Shown here: in pieces, positions 7,650 through 17,437 of the stretch | How the letters are laid out: every line of letters begins with the position of its first letter | Numbering within the stretch: position 1 is the first letter of the stretch | Origin: Tieghemiomyces parasiticus | Lineage: Eukaryota; Kickxellomycota; Dimargaritomycetes; Dimargaritales; Dimargaritaceae | DNA: 21,473 nt | Assembly (NCBI GenBank): GCA_027575765.1 | Contig: JANBPT010000828.1 | Location: 1-21,473, forward strand | Direction: 5' to 3' | Notes under the pieces: model-generated | What the model saw: only the letters and a program-made list of their open reading frames with translations | Databases searched by the model: none | Told to the model about the DNA's origin: nothing | Made by a program: the position numbers and the translations under genes

Positions 7650-10600
7650 CGTGGGCAGGTACAGGGGGGCGGACCGACCGACGGATGGATGGATGGGAAG
7701 GCGGGAACTAAAGGGTACAAGCAAAGGCCAAGTCACGGAGGCGCGAAGAAAGAGAACATAAAGGGGTGGGGCGACCGACGAGGCGAAACCAACCAGGCAC
7801 GGGGCGACGCAGAAAGGTACTTGAGTACACGGTGCGACCAGGGCAGGAGTGGTGGGAGGGAGGTCCTGCGCCTACCATTGGTCTTCCCGCCCGCTCTCTC
7901 ATTCGAGTCAGGTTGGGTGCTGGGTGTGCAGGCGGGTGGGTAGGCTGAGTATAGGGATCGGCCTGGCCTGAGGGTTCTCGTTTGGAAGGGCGCTCACTGG
8001 AGTGTCCACATCCCACATTCCTGGCGGAGCGATGATATATAGAACCAACCAGCGTGCGCCCCGTCATCCTGACGCCACCATCTCGCCCCTGGCAGGGGTG
8101 GAGGGTAGAGGGACCAGACGGCCATACAACCGCCCAAACTTCCCATCCAGCCAGTGCCATTATGCAGGATGTTATCTAACCGCCCATGGTCCCGTATGTA
8201 TATCACGCAATCGCGGTGTAAAAAAGGAATACCCCAAACAACTCGACACTGCCAGACGCCCGCCAAAGGGGCGCCCGTTCCTCGCCACGACGTTACGGTA
8301 CCAAGGCCATCTGCCGCCCTATGCGACATAACCTACGGAACGGGGGCCGCTTAGCAAGGTCGCCGCTACGCTGTAGGATCATGTGGACTGCGCGGCTGGA
8401 GGCCCTAGGCACCCAACTAAACGGCCAATGCCAGGAAAACTAGAAACGATCGTACCCCGTGTCACTGCGTGCTGGATTGGCGGCGACGACGGGGTCTATG
8501 TTATGGGAGTGGCCATGTCTGGAATTTAGGTAAAACGTGCTTTTAATTTTGCCCTGCAGGTGCGAAGACCGTTTAGCCACGTCCTTTCGTGCTGCCTGAG
8601 TTGCCCCCGCCTTCACCAGAAGCCTGCGCTCTCTGCCAAGTCCGATTGGAAGTGAGGCAGGCCTTTATCTGTCAAAAACCCTGCGACGCGTCAACAGCCC
8701 ATGGTCTTAGCGGGATGGTGGCGGATAAAAAAAGGGGGTATTTGCTAGTGTTCGAGTAATGCTGGTACCCATGTCCCCCCCCCCCAATTTAAAGGCAAGG
8801 CAGGCCACGGGAAATTGGGGTAATCCCCTCGGGAAGTGCTGGCACAATTCCGCTTGGCCCTGCTAACTGATATTTTGCGGGCTGGTTCTCCAAGAGTTGT
8901 ATAGGGTAGCTTTGGCAATATACATTGGTAGCTGGAGGTAATTAGTCTATAGACTGATAATCAGTAGTTCTAGTATTCGGCAATGACTCACTATTGGGAA
9001 CGTCTCGCGTTCTGGGAAGCTCCCTCCCCTCCCTTTGCCACATACTCATTCAGCACAGTATCCGTGAAGTCACCTTCGAGGCCAGTGACATGTCCAACCC
9101 GGGCGGGGTGAGTATGGCCTTATACAACAGCGTGGCAGTGTTGAAGAGCTGGCCCAACAACACCTACGTGACGATTCTTTATGCTTCTTGTATAGCAGAG
9201 CACACGGCCGTGCCTTAGTCGCTGTGATCATGTGCCTATCTATGGTCGCAACCATGGTGCCCAAAGTTAGTGGGACCTTGCGGCGGTTATGATACAGGCT
9301 ATAGGTGTACCTAGCCGGTCCTGTCAGTTCGCATCTTCATGGCTCCGATTGTCTTCTCGCCATAGCGCACACGCTACGGAACTCACCTTCTTCCCTTACA
9401 GATTTATATCGCCAATGTGGCCATATCCTCTTCAACCAGAGGCAAGCCTCCGTGATGATTAAGTATGTGTACAACCCGACCGTGTGCAAAACCGTGCTAG
9501 TATTGGCGCCTCTTATTGCGTCTACTTTTGGGGCAAGCGTTTCCGCCCGGCCTATTGTTCACGACCTGTTGGTCCCCGCTGCAGCAACTTCAATGCACCT
9601 TACGTCTCGTATCCCCCGACCGGACATACTGCTGCTAATGGCTCCAGTGACTCAACCGCGCGTGAGGCTCCTACTTTGTCTCCATAGTAAATGTAGCTTA
9701 AACTATGACACACCTCACGCAAGCCCTAGGCATGCTTAAATTTATTACCATTGCTATATTGGGGAGGGGAGGACTATCCCTATTGACTTCCATGCCACGT
9801 CATTTAATCGAAAACCGGTAGGCGATCGCCTATTAGGGATGTACTGACGAAATGGACCTAAGAATATGGACGGCGAGACGCAGGCCGACAGGTGATGGCC
9901 CATATTCTCCACTCGCGTGTGCTCATAGAGAACACCGCCCGTCAACTGTTGCTATAGGTACACCCGGCTAGCCTATCCTCGCGCCCCTTCGTAGCTATGC
10001 TGTTGTCTGAGTCAACCTGTACGCCGCGTGCGCTGCCACCCAGCCAGTAGATGTAAAGCGGGAGAGCTACGTACCCTTCGCCGTACCCTCCTCCCCACTA
10101 AATCCACCCACTCCCGGGATTGGAGGTGAAAACGTTGACGTTTAACATCGTGAGGACCACCGCGATCAGAGAGGGCCTTGGACATCAATTAGACAATACG
10201 TTTGGTAGTGGGACTGTATAGTGGTAGCATCGGAGAGGAGGGAGTGGGAGGGGCGTTGACAATGACAAGGCATTGGGAGGTACTGCCCGCCCATGCCTGA
10301 CGTCGAACCCGCTATTCGCTGGCGATATCCAGTCCGAACGTGCCGCCAGCCCAGTTGGGACCACCAGAGGAGCCCCAGACTCACGCTTGTTTTGGGTCGA
10401 TTCCTTATGTGAAGATTGAGAAGCCCCTCCCCCTCCCATCGTCACACAGGCACCACCACTGATAATAAAAGGTGTGGACCACAATCCGCGCTAGCCCAAC
10501 CCGCAAGCGGGACGTGAGATTTCCGCTGTATCGGATCGTGGCCATCCCACTGGGTGGCCGGTTGGGCCTCCCAACTGCGAGAGCAAGGGTGGTGGTGGGG

Positions 10601-10925
10601 GAGGAGAGGGGGTTCCAAAGGACCTGATGTAAAGCAGCCACGCCAGTCTACCCCTTGCGTAAAACTTGCAAGATTTGACAAACACACGTTCAATCATAAT
10701 GAAGGTTGAGGAAAAGAATAGAAGAACCCTGTCGCTGTGCACATCCAATGCGGCACCGCTACGCAGCCGACAGCCAATGGTGGAGGGGGGGAGGCACAGT
10801 TTTTTCCAATGCAGTCACCGTGGGGACGGGAAGCTAGAAAAAAAGATAATTCGTGTAATGTGAGCTACTCGGTAAGCATAGTTAGGGAAAGGGTGGGAGT
10901 CAGGGGCCGCGGTGAGATTCAGTGC

Positions 10926-10957
10926 GGGGAGGGGGGAGGTTTGGGGGTGGGGGGGGG
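10926..10957 (+). repeat. G-rich tract with G-quadruplex potential
   Basis: Runs of 4, 6, 2, 5 and 9 guanines separated by A, A, TTT and T. It satisfies the four-tract rule with short loops. It lies in a gene-poor stretch, so no target gene can be named. Confidence 0.5.
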
Positions 10958-11316
10958 ACATCAGACAGTGGAGGTTCGGACCCTGAAACCGATCACGCAC
11001 CAAACGGACACTTTACACGGCCGCAGGAGAGATCGGGGTTCAGAAATCGGAACTTGGCCTGAAACCGCAATAGGGAAGGGCAAGTGAAAAGCGACGACGG
11101 GTCCCACCGGCCCCCATTATCCTGGACCTTCCCACTGCTGGCCGACATGATGCCTGGAATCGACCTGGCCTCCGCCGCCCATCGTACGGATGAAGCCACC
11201 GCCGGTACAGGGGAAGGTAGCTGTCGGATTGGAGGCTTGGCCGTGGAGCCAAGTCGAGGCGATCAGCCGGCCTACAGACCACACCCTGCCGGCCATTGTC
11301 AATAACGTGTGTGTGT

Positions 11317-11332
11317 GGGGGGGGAGGGAGGG
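11317..11332 (+). repeat. G-quadruplex motif following a GT run
   Basis: G8-A-GGG-A-GGG comes directly after a short (GT)n run at 11307-11316 and is followed by an A9 run near 11342. The cluster of simple sequences suggests a microsatellite-prone spot. No gene assignment is possible. Confidence 0.45.
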
Positions 11333-11895
11333 CGAAGTTTCAAAAAAAAATATTATGGACCATATTCATCCCTCCTGGCCTCCCTGCGACCCTCAGCAAG
11401 GGACCTGCACGTCGCCTACAGGATTCGGCCATCACTGTTCCTCCGTCGCCTACTGTGTTTACCTGATTCCGGTGGCCCGTTGATATGTGAGCCCCAACCC
11501 TGGAGTGTACACTGGCCACTCAGAGCGACGATTCCCCACCACACCGCTTCCCGACAGATCTGGTGTTGAGAGCGGGGCTCTGGTACAAGCGACCAGAGTC
11601 AATCTGCCGCTCTTGGCTTTACCCTTCAACATAGCAGGTATTTCCTCCCCCGTTTTTTCTATCAGTGGCATAAGTGGGCTGAGTGGGATGGGCACCGCTC
11701 GCGGCCGTCCAAGCCAGTCGGTAGAGATTGGTCAGCGTCATTGCAACGCACCATATACCAATCGGCCTTCCCCCTCCCCCCACGACAACGACCAGACGGC
11801 CGGGCTCATCATCAGTCCTGGCCGCATCACAGAGGGTCCGAGTGGGTGTGCTACTGGCTGACAAAGGTTGCGGGATGGAGGAATGATTATTGTGT

Positions 11896-11901
11896 TTTAT
11901 T
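11896..11901 (-). terminator. Candidate poly(A) signal for the C2H2 gene
   Basis: TTTATT on the plus strand reads AATAAA on the minus strand, 330 bases beyond the stop of the C2H2 gene. It is the nearest canonical signal on that strand, though rather distant, so a variant signal such as TTAATAAC near 12040 is also possible. Confidence 0.3.
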
Positions 11902-12120
11902 TCTCAGGCGGGCACGACGGGTGTCCGTAACAAGGTGGGGGGGTTAGGAAAGCTGGGTGGCGGGCAAAGCCGTGTGACGAGGCAGGCGAGGAAAGTGGCC
12001 GGCGGAGGGTATACAGGGAGGAGACGAAAAAAAAAGTTATTAAAAACACACGCACAATACAGAGGGGGGAGCGCAAGGCGGGGTGCTGGCCGTGTCGCTG
12101 GCGGGTTGGAAGCGGAAGGA

Positions 12121-12134
12121 GGGATATATATCCC
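12121..12134. repeat. 14-bp perfect palindrome GGGATATATATCCC
   Basis: A self-complementary site lies 97 bases beyond the stop of the C2H2 gene. Palindromes of this length are expected about once in a window this size, so function is not implied. Confidence 0.3.
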
Positions 12135-12230
12135 AGGTGCGGGGAAGAGGGGGGGCCGGTTACGACGCGGTACAAAAGGGCGGAAAATATAGTCAATGGG
12201 TACAATTACAGGACAGGGCAAAGCACTGAA

Positions 12231-12608
12231 TCAGGCCTCGATGCGGGGCATATCCAGCAGGATCTGGGCGGCCTCCATCATCTGCACCTGCTGGTGCTTG
12301 GTGAGGTTGTACTTTAGGCACGACTCCCAGCTCTCGTGGTGCTCCCACAGATGTTTGGTCAAGCAGCTCCGGTGCTTGTACTTCTTGCCGCACACGTTGC
12401 AGACGACGGTCGCCCGCAGTGGGGTGAAGGCGTTGAAGGTGGCCGACTGGAGTTCGGGCGAGCTGCTGGAAGTCTGGCTGCGTACGTCGACGGGCCGGCG
12501 GACGTGGTAGGGCTCCCGGGCGGTGCGCAGATGGCCCTTGGCCTTATCCTCCTTATCAAAGTAGAAGGTGGAGGCAGTAGGCATCTGAGTGAGGGTGCTG
12601 TAGGCCAT
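12231..12608 (-). CDS. Small single-C2H2 zinc-finger protein with KHQQVQ tail
   Basis: Predicted 125-residue, probably nuclear protein in one coding exon. Residues 70-90 form one classical finger, C70-x2-C73-x12-H86-x3-H90, in VVCNVCGKKYKHRSCLTKHL. It is followed by WEHHESWESCLKYN and the helix-like TKHQQVQMMEAAQILLDM (103-120). The same finger plus KHQQVQ arrangement occurs, from memory, in a poorly characterised group of fungal C2H2 proteins that are usually several hundred residues long; this one is unusually short. The N-terminal 60 residues are Ser/Thr-rich with FYFDKEDKAKG. The ATG at 12608 was chosen because codons upstream lack ATG, and an in-frame stop appears just beyond the probable 5'UTR splice acceptor. 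A TATA box and a 5'UTR intron lie upstream. Whether it binds DNA alone is unknown, since a single C2H2 finger rarely suffices without flanking basic residues. Confidence 0.85.
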   Translation of the reverse strand: MAYSTLTQMPTASTFYFDKEDKAKGHLRTAREPYHVRRPVDVRSQTSSSSPELQSATFNAFTPLRATVVCNVCGKKYKHRSCLTKHLWEHHESWESCLKYNLTKHQQVQMMEAAQILLDMPRIEA

Positions 12609-12722
12609 GATGAAAATTTTAAAGAAAGGTAGACAGACGGGTAGATGTACAGGGTGTGCGGCAGGAGAGGCAGAGCGGTGGTGGCGGCACGTATCGGGCA
12701 AAATCGTATCTCAAAGGTGTAT

Positions 12723-12820
12723 CTAGAGATGGGAGCGTAGTAGACAGAGAGCTCAGGAGTGGATAGGTTCAAGTTGTGGTCGTCGACGGGACTCAGAAAG
12801 ATGAAGTGGCTTATACTTAC
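12723..12820 (-). other. Probable 5'UTR intron of the C2H2 gene
   Basis: The minus strand has donor GGTC|GTAAGTATAAG at 12820 and acceptor CCATCTCTAG at 12724-12723, giving a 98-nt intron. In the C2H2 frame, sequence after the acceptor reaches a stop within four codons, so any upstream exon is non-coding. The first exon would be very short because the TATA box lies only 23-30 bases upstream of the donor. Confidence 0.4.
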
Positions 12821-12842
12821 GACCGTTGGGCGCAGGGCGGCC

Positions 12843-12850
12843 CTTTTATA
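12843..12850 (-). promoter_or_regulatory. TATA box (TATAAAAG) of the C2H2 gene
   Basis: TATAAAAG reads on the minus strand from 12850 to 12843, about 240 bases before the ATG and just upstream of the 5'UTR donor. It is the clearest TATA consensus found upstream of any gene in the window. Confidence 0.5.
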
Positions 12851-13020
12851 ATCTAAGATGACGGGGGGACGCTGGGAGGTACGATAATATCCTGGCCAGG
12901 CCGCCCCGTGGGGTGGGGGGAGGGGCCGTCACCCCCGAACACAGATAAGAAGGTGAGACCAAAGGGAACCCCACCCCACTTTTCTCCACGTACACCCACC
13001 AGTCCTCCAGATGACGAGTA

Positions 13021-13037
13021 GGGAGGGAGGGTGGGGG
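13021..13037 (+). promoter_or_regulatory. Perfect four-tract G-quadruplex motif upstream of the C2H2 gene
   Basis: GGGAGGGAGGGTGGGGG has four G-tracts with single-base loops. It sits on the plus strand (template for the C2H2 gene), about 170 bases upstream of its TATA box and about 410 bases before its ATG. A second G-rich stretch (GGGGTGGGGGGAGGGG) lies near 12910-12926, closer to the TATA box. A regulatory role is inferred from position. Confidence 0.45.
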
Positions 13038-13172
13038 ATCTCACAAATAGGGTGGACGAGGTCACGGTCCCGAAAGGTGGGAATAGAATTTTCAAATTTA
13101 AATATTACGTAGACTCGTCAATGCATCACGTCCATTCTCACACTGCCGTCAGTCGTTCATTCACCGGGCTGG

Positions 13173-13855
13173 CTAGAACATTTCGGAAGGGGGAGGGAGC
13201 TGGGGTGGTAAGGGACAGTGTCGCCGATTAGGCAAAAAAAAATAAAAAAATGTGGGAGTGGTCGATGAATACGCCACAGGACAATAAACGGTGGGAGATG
13301 GGACCGTAGAGCCTTCCGTATAACCCCCGCGGGGGCCAGTGACGCCTTCTTCGATCTTGGGTGTGAGCCCTAGCCGCTTTGCCCGACCCAGTTGTTCCCA
13401 ATACAAAAACTCAGCGACGTGCCGCCCGGCCGGGGTCCGCAGGGCGCAACCCCACGCCTCCAGCTGGTAACGGTGAGCTGGCGGCGTGGTGAGGTGAGAC
13501 GGTTCACGGTATGAGAGAACGAGACGCTGCCCCAGGAAGTGGCCGGAGCATAGCGTGGAGTGGACGAACAGACGTGGCCGGTACAGCCGCTGGGAATGGG
13601 CGGGGACGGGGGCGTCAGTGTAAGTGAACAAATCGGATTGTTTCTGCAAGGTTATTTTTGTAACCGCCAGCGGCTTATTTTTTTTAAAAAAAAATAATTA
13701 ACGCCCCGCTCATTAGTCTCCCTCCCCTCTTTCTTCGATGATGGAGGGGGCAAAACCCGCGGGAAATAGTAGGACCCCGAGGCTATTCCTCCACTCACCC
13801 GCCATCCCCTACCGACGCCAGGAGACCCACGGCCACCTTCCGCGTTCCATCCCAT
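13173..13855 (-). CDS. Weak two-exon gene candidate, unknown product
   Basis: Exon 1 (13855-13799, MGWNAEGGRGSPGVGRGWR) joins exon 2 (13643-13173) in phase 0 through a 155-nt GT-AG intron (donor CGG|GTGAGT, acceptor CCTTGCAG). The product would have 175 residues. The intron length matches SFT2 introns. The middle of exon 2 is protein-like, with a basic helix-prone stretch (HVAEFLYWEQLGRAKRLGL) and moderate third-position GC bias. I recognise no family. Against it: exon 2 has no ATG of its own, its last 40 codons run through an A/T-rich repeat giving TFFYFFLP and look untranslated, and the intron contains a long T8/A9 inverted repeat. It lies on the same strand as the C2H2 gene, about 565 bases upstream of that gene's ATG. 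It may be a real short gene with a mis-set 3' end, or chance. Confidence 0.25.
13676..13697. repeat. AT inverted repeat (TTA-T8 / A9-TAA)
   Basis: A near-perfect inverted repeat centred on the T/A junction at 13685/13686. It would lie inside the proposed intron of the 13173-13855 candidate. Being mostly homopolymer, it is prone to slippage and to sequencing error. Confidence 0.4.
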
Positions 13856-16800
13856 CTCGCGCCGACTGATAAGGCATCAGCTAGCGTTAAGGGTAGAAGG
13901 TGTGCTCGTCAAGATGCGGCCCACCAAGCGCAGACCGCTTATTGATAGCCAGCTCGGCTCACCGGCACTGGTCAGCGGCCATTATCAGCATGGCCGAGAT
14001 ACTGGGCTCCACTCCACTCGCGGACCTATAGCGAGTAGAATTGGGGCGGAGGGGGGGGGGTGCGTGCGTGCATGGAAGCAAGGCCGCGAGGGTCCCAAAA
14101 GAATGGGCCCAGGCCGTGGAGGCCAGGCACCGCCTCTGCGGCAGCGTTGGGCCACGACGTACATCTCCTCGATCCAACACCCCTACCGGACCACAAGGAA
14201 CCGGCCATAGTGAATGGGAGGTTTCAGCCGCACATGCCGAAGGAGCATCAGAAAGCCTAGCAAGGGTTGTCGGGTCCGTCTCCTGTTTGCCCTCTCTATC
14301 CCAAGCGGGTGGCCGCGCCCTCGCACGCCAATGTCCCTAGATTAAGCTGGCCGCGACACCTGCCGGGCTGGGTCGAGCGGGCGGTCACCTAAGTGAAAGG
14401 TAAAGCTGACAAGGGGCGCCGTGCTGGTGAAGCCCTTCCCTTCCCCCCCTTCACCAAAAAAATATCAATAGTGATAGACGGTTAGATTGAAAATTCGGGA
14501 GCGACTCGCGGTCAATCCTCGCCTCACCTTCTCTCTGTCTCACCTTGCCCCGTCTTTGCATCAAATAAACCCTTCAGTCCCTTGTTCTTCAATATATTTT
14601 TTTCTTTTTTGGCGGCCGCTCCTTGCCTATCCATATACTGTATACAACAGCATCTTGGGGCTGTGGTAGGCCGACTCATCCACCCCTTGGTCGAGCCAAT
14701 GCTGACGGCAGGGCCCACGGCCGACCTGGGCGCAAATATGACGGTTTGGGCCGCCATACTCGGCCTGGGCTCTGCCCAGCGGCCCTCTGGGTCCCTGTCG
14801 CCCTGTTCACTACCCTGTTACGACCCATGGCCGACGAACATGTCCAGACTTTCACCACGTCGCCGCCGGCCTGCACTTTACAGGAGGGCATATGAGCGGG
14901 ACCAATCGACTCGGATGTGGCCGATACGGGTCCGCCCTAGACTTTCGCGGCCATCTCTTAAACCCTGGTCTTTGTAGTCGGGATATTAATACGTCCAAGT
15001 TTATAATCAACTTTCCCCGCCGCCATCGATGTTAGTTTCACACTGGTGGCCCCTGTCACTCTTCCCTTGTCACTTTGCACGCCCCTCCCCATCACCGTCC
15101 CCCTCCCTCGTTGGCCATGGCCACTGTTTTTTTTTTTATCGAGCCCCGCTCAATGTACCACCCGCACCCAGTTCGCCAACGTTGTGCAAGGGTTTTCTCT
15201 TGAACAAGTACACACCGTTGTTCTCGGTTTCACCACGGTGTCCAAGTGGATTAGTTTCTGGCACCGCGTAGGTCCCGCGGCCCTGGCCGAGACGTGAAAA
15301 CAACGGCTGGTTTCAGTGACTTGGGGTCACCATTCTGTATCCAGCCGCCGGCCTACCGTCTAGCCATGCGTCATAATGTCTGCTTCGTTGCATCGATGAA
15401 TATTCTCCGCTGATCTATCGGCCCGTTTACGTTCACTTTCCATCTCCCTGTCGCACCACAACGGGTGCACCGGCTCTCGATTGCCGAATGGGTGTTGTAA
15501 ACTAGCGAAGGGGTCTCTGCCATCGACCCCTTACTAGAGGCGGCTTAATCACTCAAGACCGGTCACAAGCTGCACGGCCCATAAAAATATTTTTTTTGGT
15601 GAAGCACGTCAATGTCTAGACCATTACTTTTGGCGTTATGGAGCTGCATTCAGTAGGGCACCGGCACGCAGCCTCACGGTGCCAACGCACCTACATACCG
15701 TTCTACCCCTTTCCCTAGTTTCTCATGCGTGTCCCCTAGGTGCGGACATCAATAATTTCGATATTCCTTTGAATTCTTCTCTTCGCCATCCAGCGATCGC
15801 CTGCGTGGCCGACGCTGAGGTGATCAGTGGGTTCTCCAACATGGCCCGCCTTGAGTGGGCGATGGAACCCCCCCCCGCCAGCGCTCAATCGAGCCTTCTA
15901 TCACCGGCCGAAAAGTCTCTCTAATGGACCTTAAACTCGTTGACGGCCCAAGGGACCGCCTCTGGCGAGCCCCCGCTAGGCAGAGAAGGCCCGAACGAAT
16001 GATGGGAAAGTCGCTCTCGGGCCCACATGGGCTGGGCGATTGGTTGTGCTCACCCGACTTCCCTTTCCTACGACATGCAGCAACCGCTGGTCGGGCTGGC
16101 TATTACCATGTTGCCCACTGCTACCACTGCCTCTTCACGCTCCACAGTGGAGCAGCCCCCACCTCCACGTCAGGTGTGGTCGTACATGGCGCCGAGTCTG
16201 ACAATAGGGCGGGCTTCAGCTGTTTCCTGCCCTCCACCCCCCTTCGCTCCAATGCGGGCCCTCACCTCACAGATGCATCCGTCTCCTCCTCCGTCCCACA
16301 TATATAAATAATTTCGTTCATAAATGGAGGGGGGGGGGTTATGTCTGACACAAGGCATCGCGGTTGGACTGCAGGCCTCTAGGATGAACCAACAGGGTTG
16401 GGATCCAGGGAGGAGGCCTGAGGTTAGCACAATAAAATCATTCCAGTAGAGAGAGTGTGTGTGCGCGATTGCCGTGGGACCTTAGGTCCAGAGCCTCCCT
16501 CTCCAAATCTGCGAACAGACTGGCTGGCTACTCCTTGACTGGGCCAGGTATCAAACGGAAGCAGGAGCCTGGTCGCCCTCCTTGTTGTCTGGCCAGAGGT
16601 AGTGCCTGCTAGAGCAACCCGGCCAACTTTGTTTCAGTTGCACACCACCCCTCCCCGTCTCCTATCTGATTCCACCATCGCCATAAAGTTCGAACCGCCC
16701 TTCCATCTCGTGGGCCGGTGGACGGGGGCAATTAAGCTCCTCTGCCCTCTAAGCCGGAACATCCTGGAGGTGGCTGAGAGGTGGGCCGGGAGGAGGAAAT

Positions 16801-17189
16801 ATGCCAGAATCAAAGCACATGGGGCCACCATGCCTAAATATATATATTAGACATTTTTTTTGTTCGGTACCGTCTTGGCGCGTCAACTCTGCGTGGGATC
16901 GACACGCGCCACACCCCACTACCATCGGCGTCGTCATCATTGGCGAAGGTCGGCAGAGACTTGGCACCCAATCTAAATGGCCGTGCTCGAGAGACGACGT
17001 CAAGCTTAGTTTCCGCACGGTAGTGGCCCGAACGAAATGCGATGCTAAACCAGCGTTGCCAATGGAATGGGCACCCGGGCTAGCATCAGTCTACACACGG
17101 CACCAGGTCCCTGTTCAATTGAGTAATGAAGAGGACAGGTCATAGTGGTGCTGCTTGCCAAGTCACAAAACGGTTACTTTTATTATACA

Positions 17190-17210
17190 GGGGGGGAGGG
17201 GGATTTTGGG
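17190..17210 (+). repeat. G-rich tract with G-quadruplex potential
   Basis: G7-A-G5-ATTTT-GGG follows a pyrimidine/AT stretch ending in TACAG. It is both a quadruplex candidate and a splice-acceptor look-alike. No coding exon is supported after it. Confidence 0.35.
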
Positions 17211-17417
17211 ACCCCACCGGATTGTGATGCCCAGAGGATGCTGGATTTAGATGGTAATAACATTTTACCTCGTGCGCAGTTTCACCAAGCGACCGGCGGC
17301 AATGAAGAATTGCGAGCGGCTGTAGAGGTTAAACCCGTTTCCACTTCGTTCACACCTTCGGCATTTCCGATAATCATGATATTGTCGTTTTGGGGTGGTA
17401 GGTTGGTCGTCCCAGCT

Positions 17418-17437
17418 CCCTCCCTCCCTCCTCCCCC
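17418..17437 (-). repeat. C-rich tract (minus-strand G-quadruplex motif)
   Basis: CCC-T-CCC-T-CCC-T-CC-T-CCCCC on the plus strand gives a near-perfect quadruplex motif on the minus strand. It sits in a gene-poor stretch. Confidence 0.4.

Larger units (their letters stand above)
7650..12230. other. 4.6-kb region with no confident gene
   Basis: No frame here combines a domain, strong third-position GC bias and plausible boundaries. Content noted: SCD6 upstream region with GGAT repeats and an AT-rich TATATATC stretch near 8035; a C11 run (8775-8785); exon-like segments with good splice signals on both strands at 9060-9390; G-quadruplex motifs at 10926-10957 and 11317-11332, the latter after a GT run (11307-11316); A-runs near 8727, 10839, 11342 and 12027; and a 14-bp palindrome (12121-12134). 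No B-box leading to a foldable tRNA was found. Confidence 0.6.

Noticed and set aside
7050..7943. 297-codon plus-strand Arg/Gly-rich open frame
   Set aside because: It overlaps SCD6 exon 1 in antisense and runs into its promoter. It has no domain, and its Arg/Gly richness mirrors the Pro/Ala-rich linker on the other strand.
10260..10380. tRNA-like A and B boxes on the minus strand (GGTTCGACGTC preceded by TGGTCCCAACTGG)
   Set aside because: The T-arm and acceptor stem do not pair, so it is not a tRNA.
10965..10990. B-box-like GGTTCGGACCC
   Set aside because: The T-stem does not pair and upstream sequence is a G-tract, so no tRNA or SINE head is supported.
12609..12772. Upstream coding extension of the C2H2 protein
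   Set aside because: The frame above 12608 contains no ATG, and an in-frame TGA follows the likely acceptor, so the region is treated as 5'UTR.
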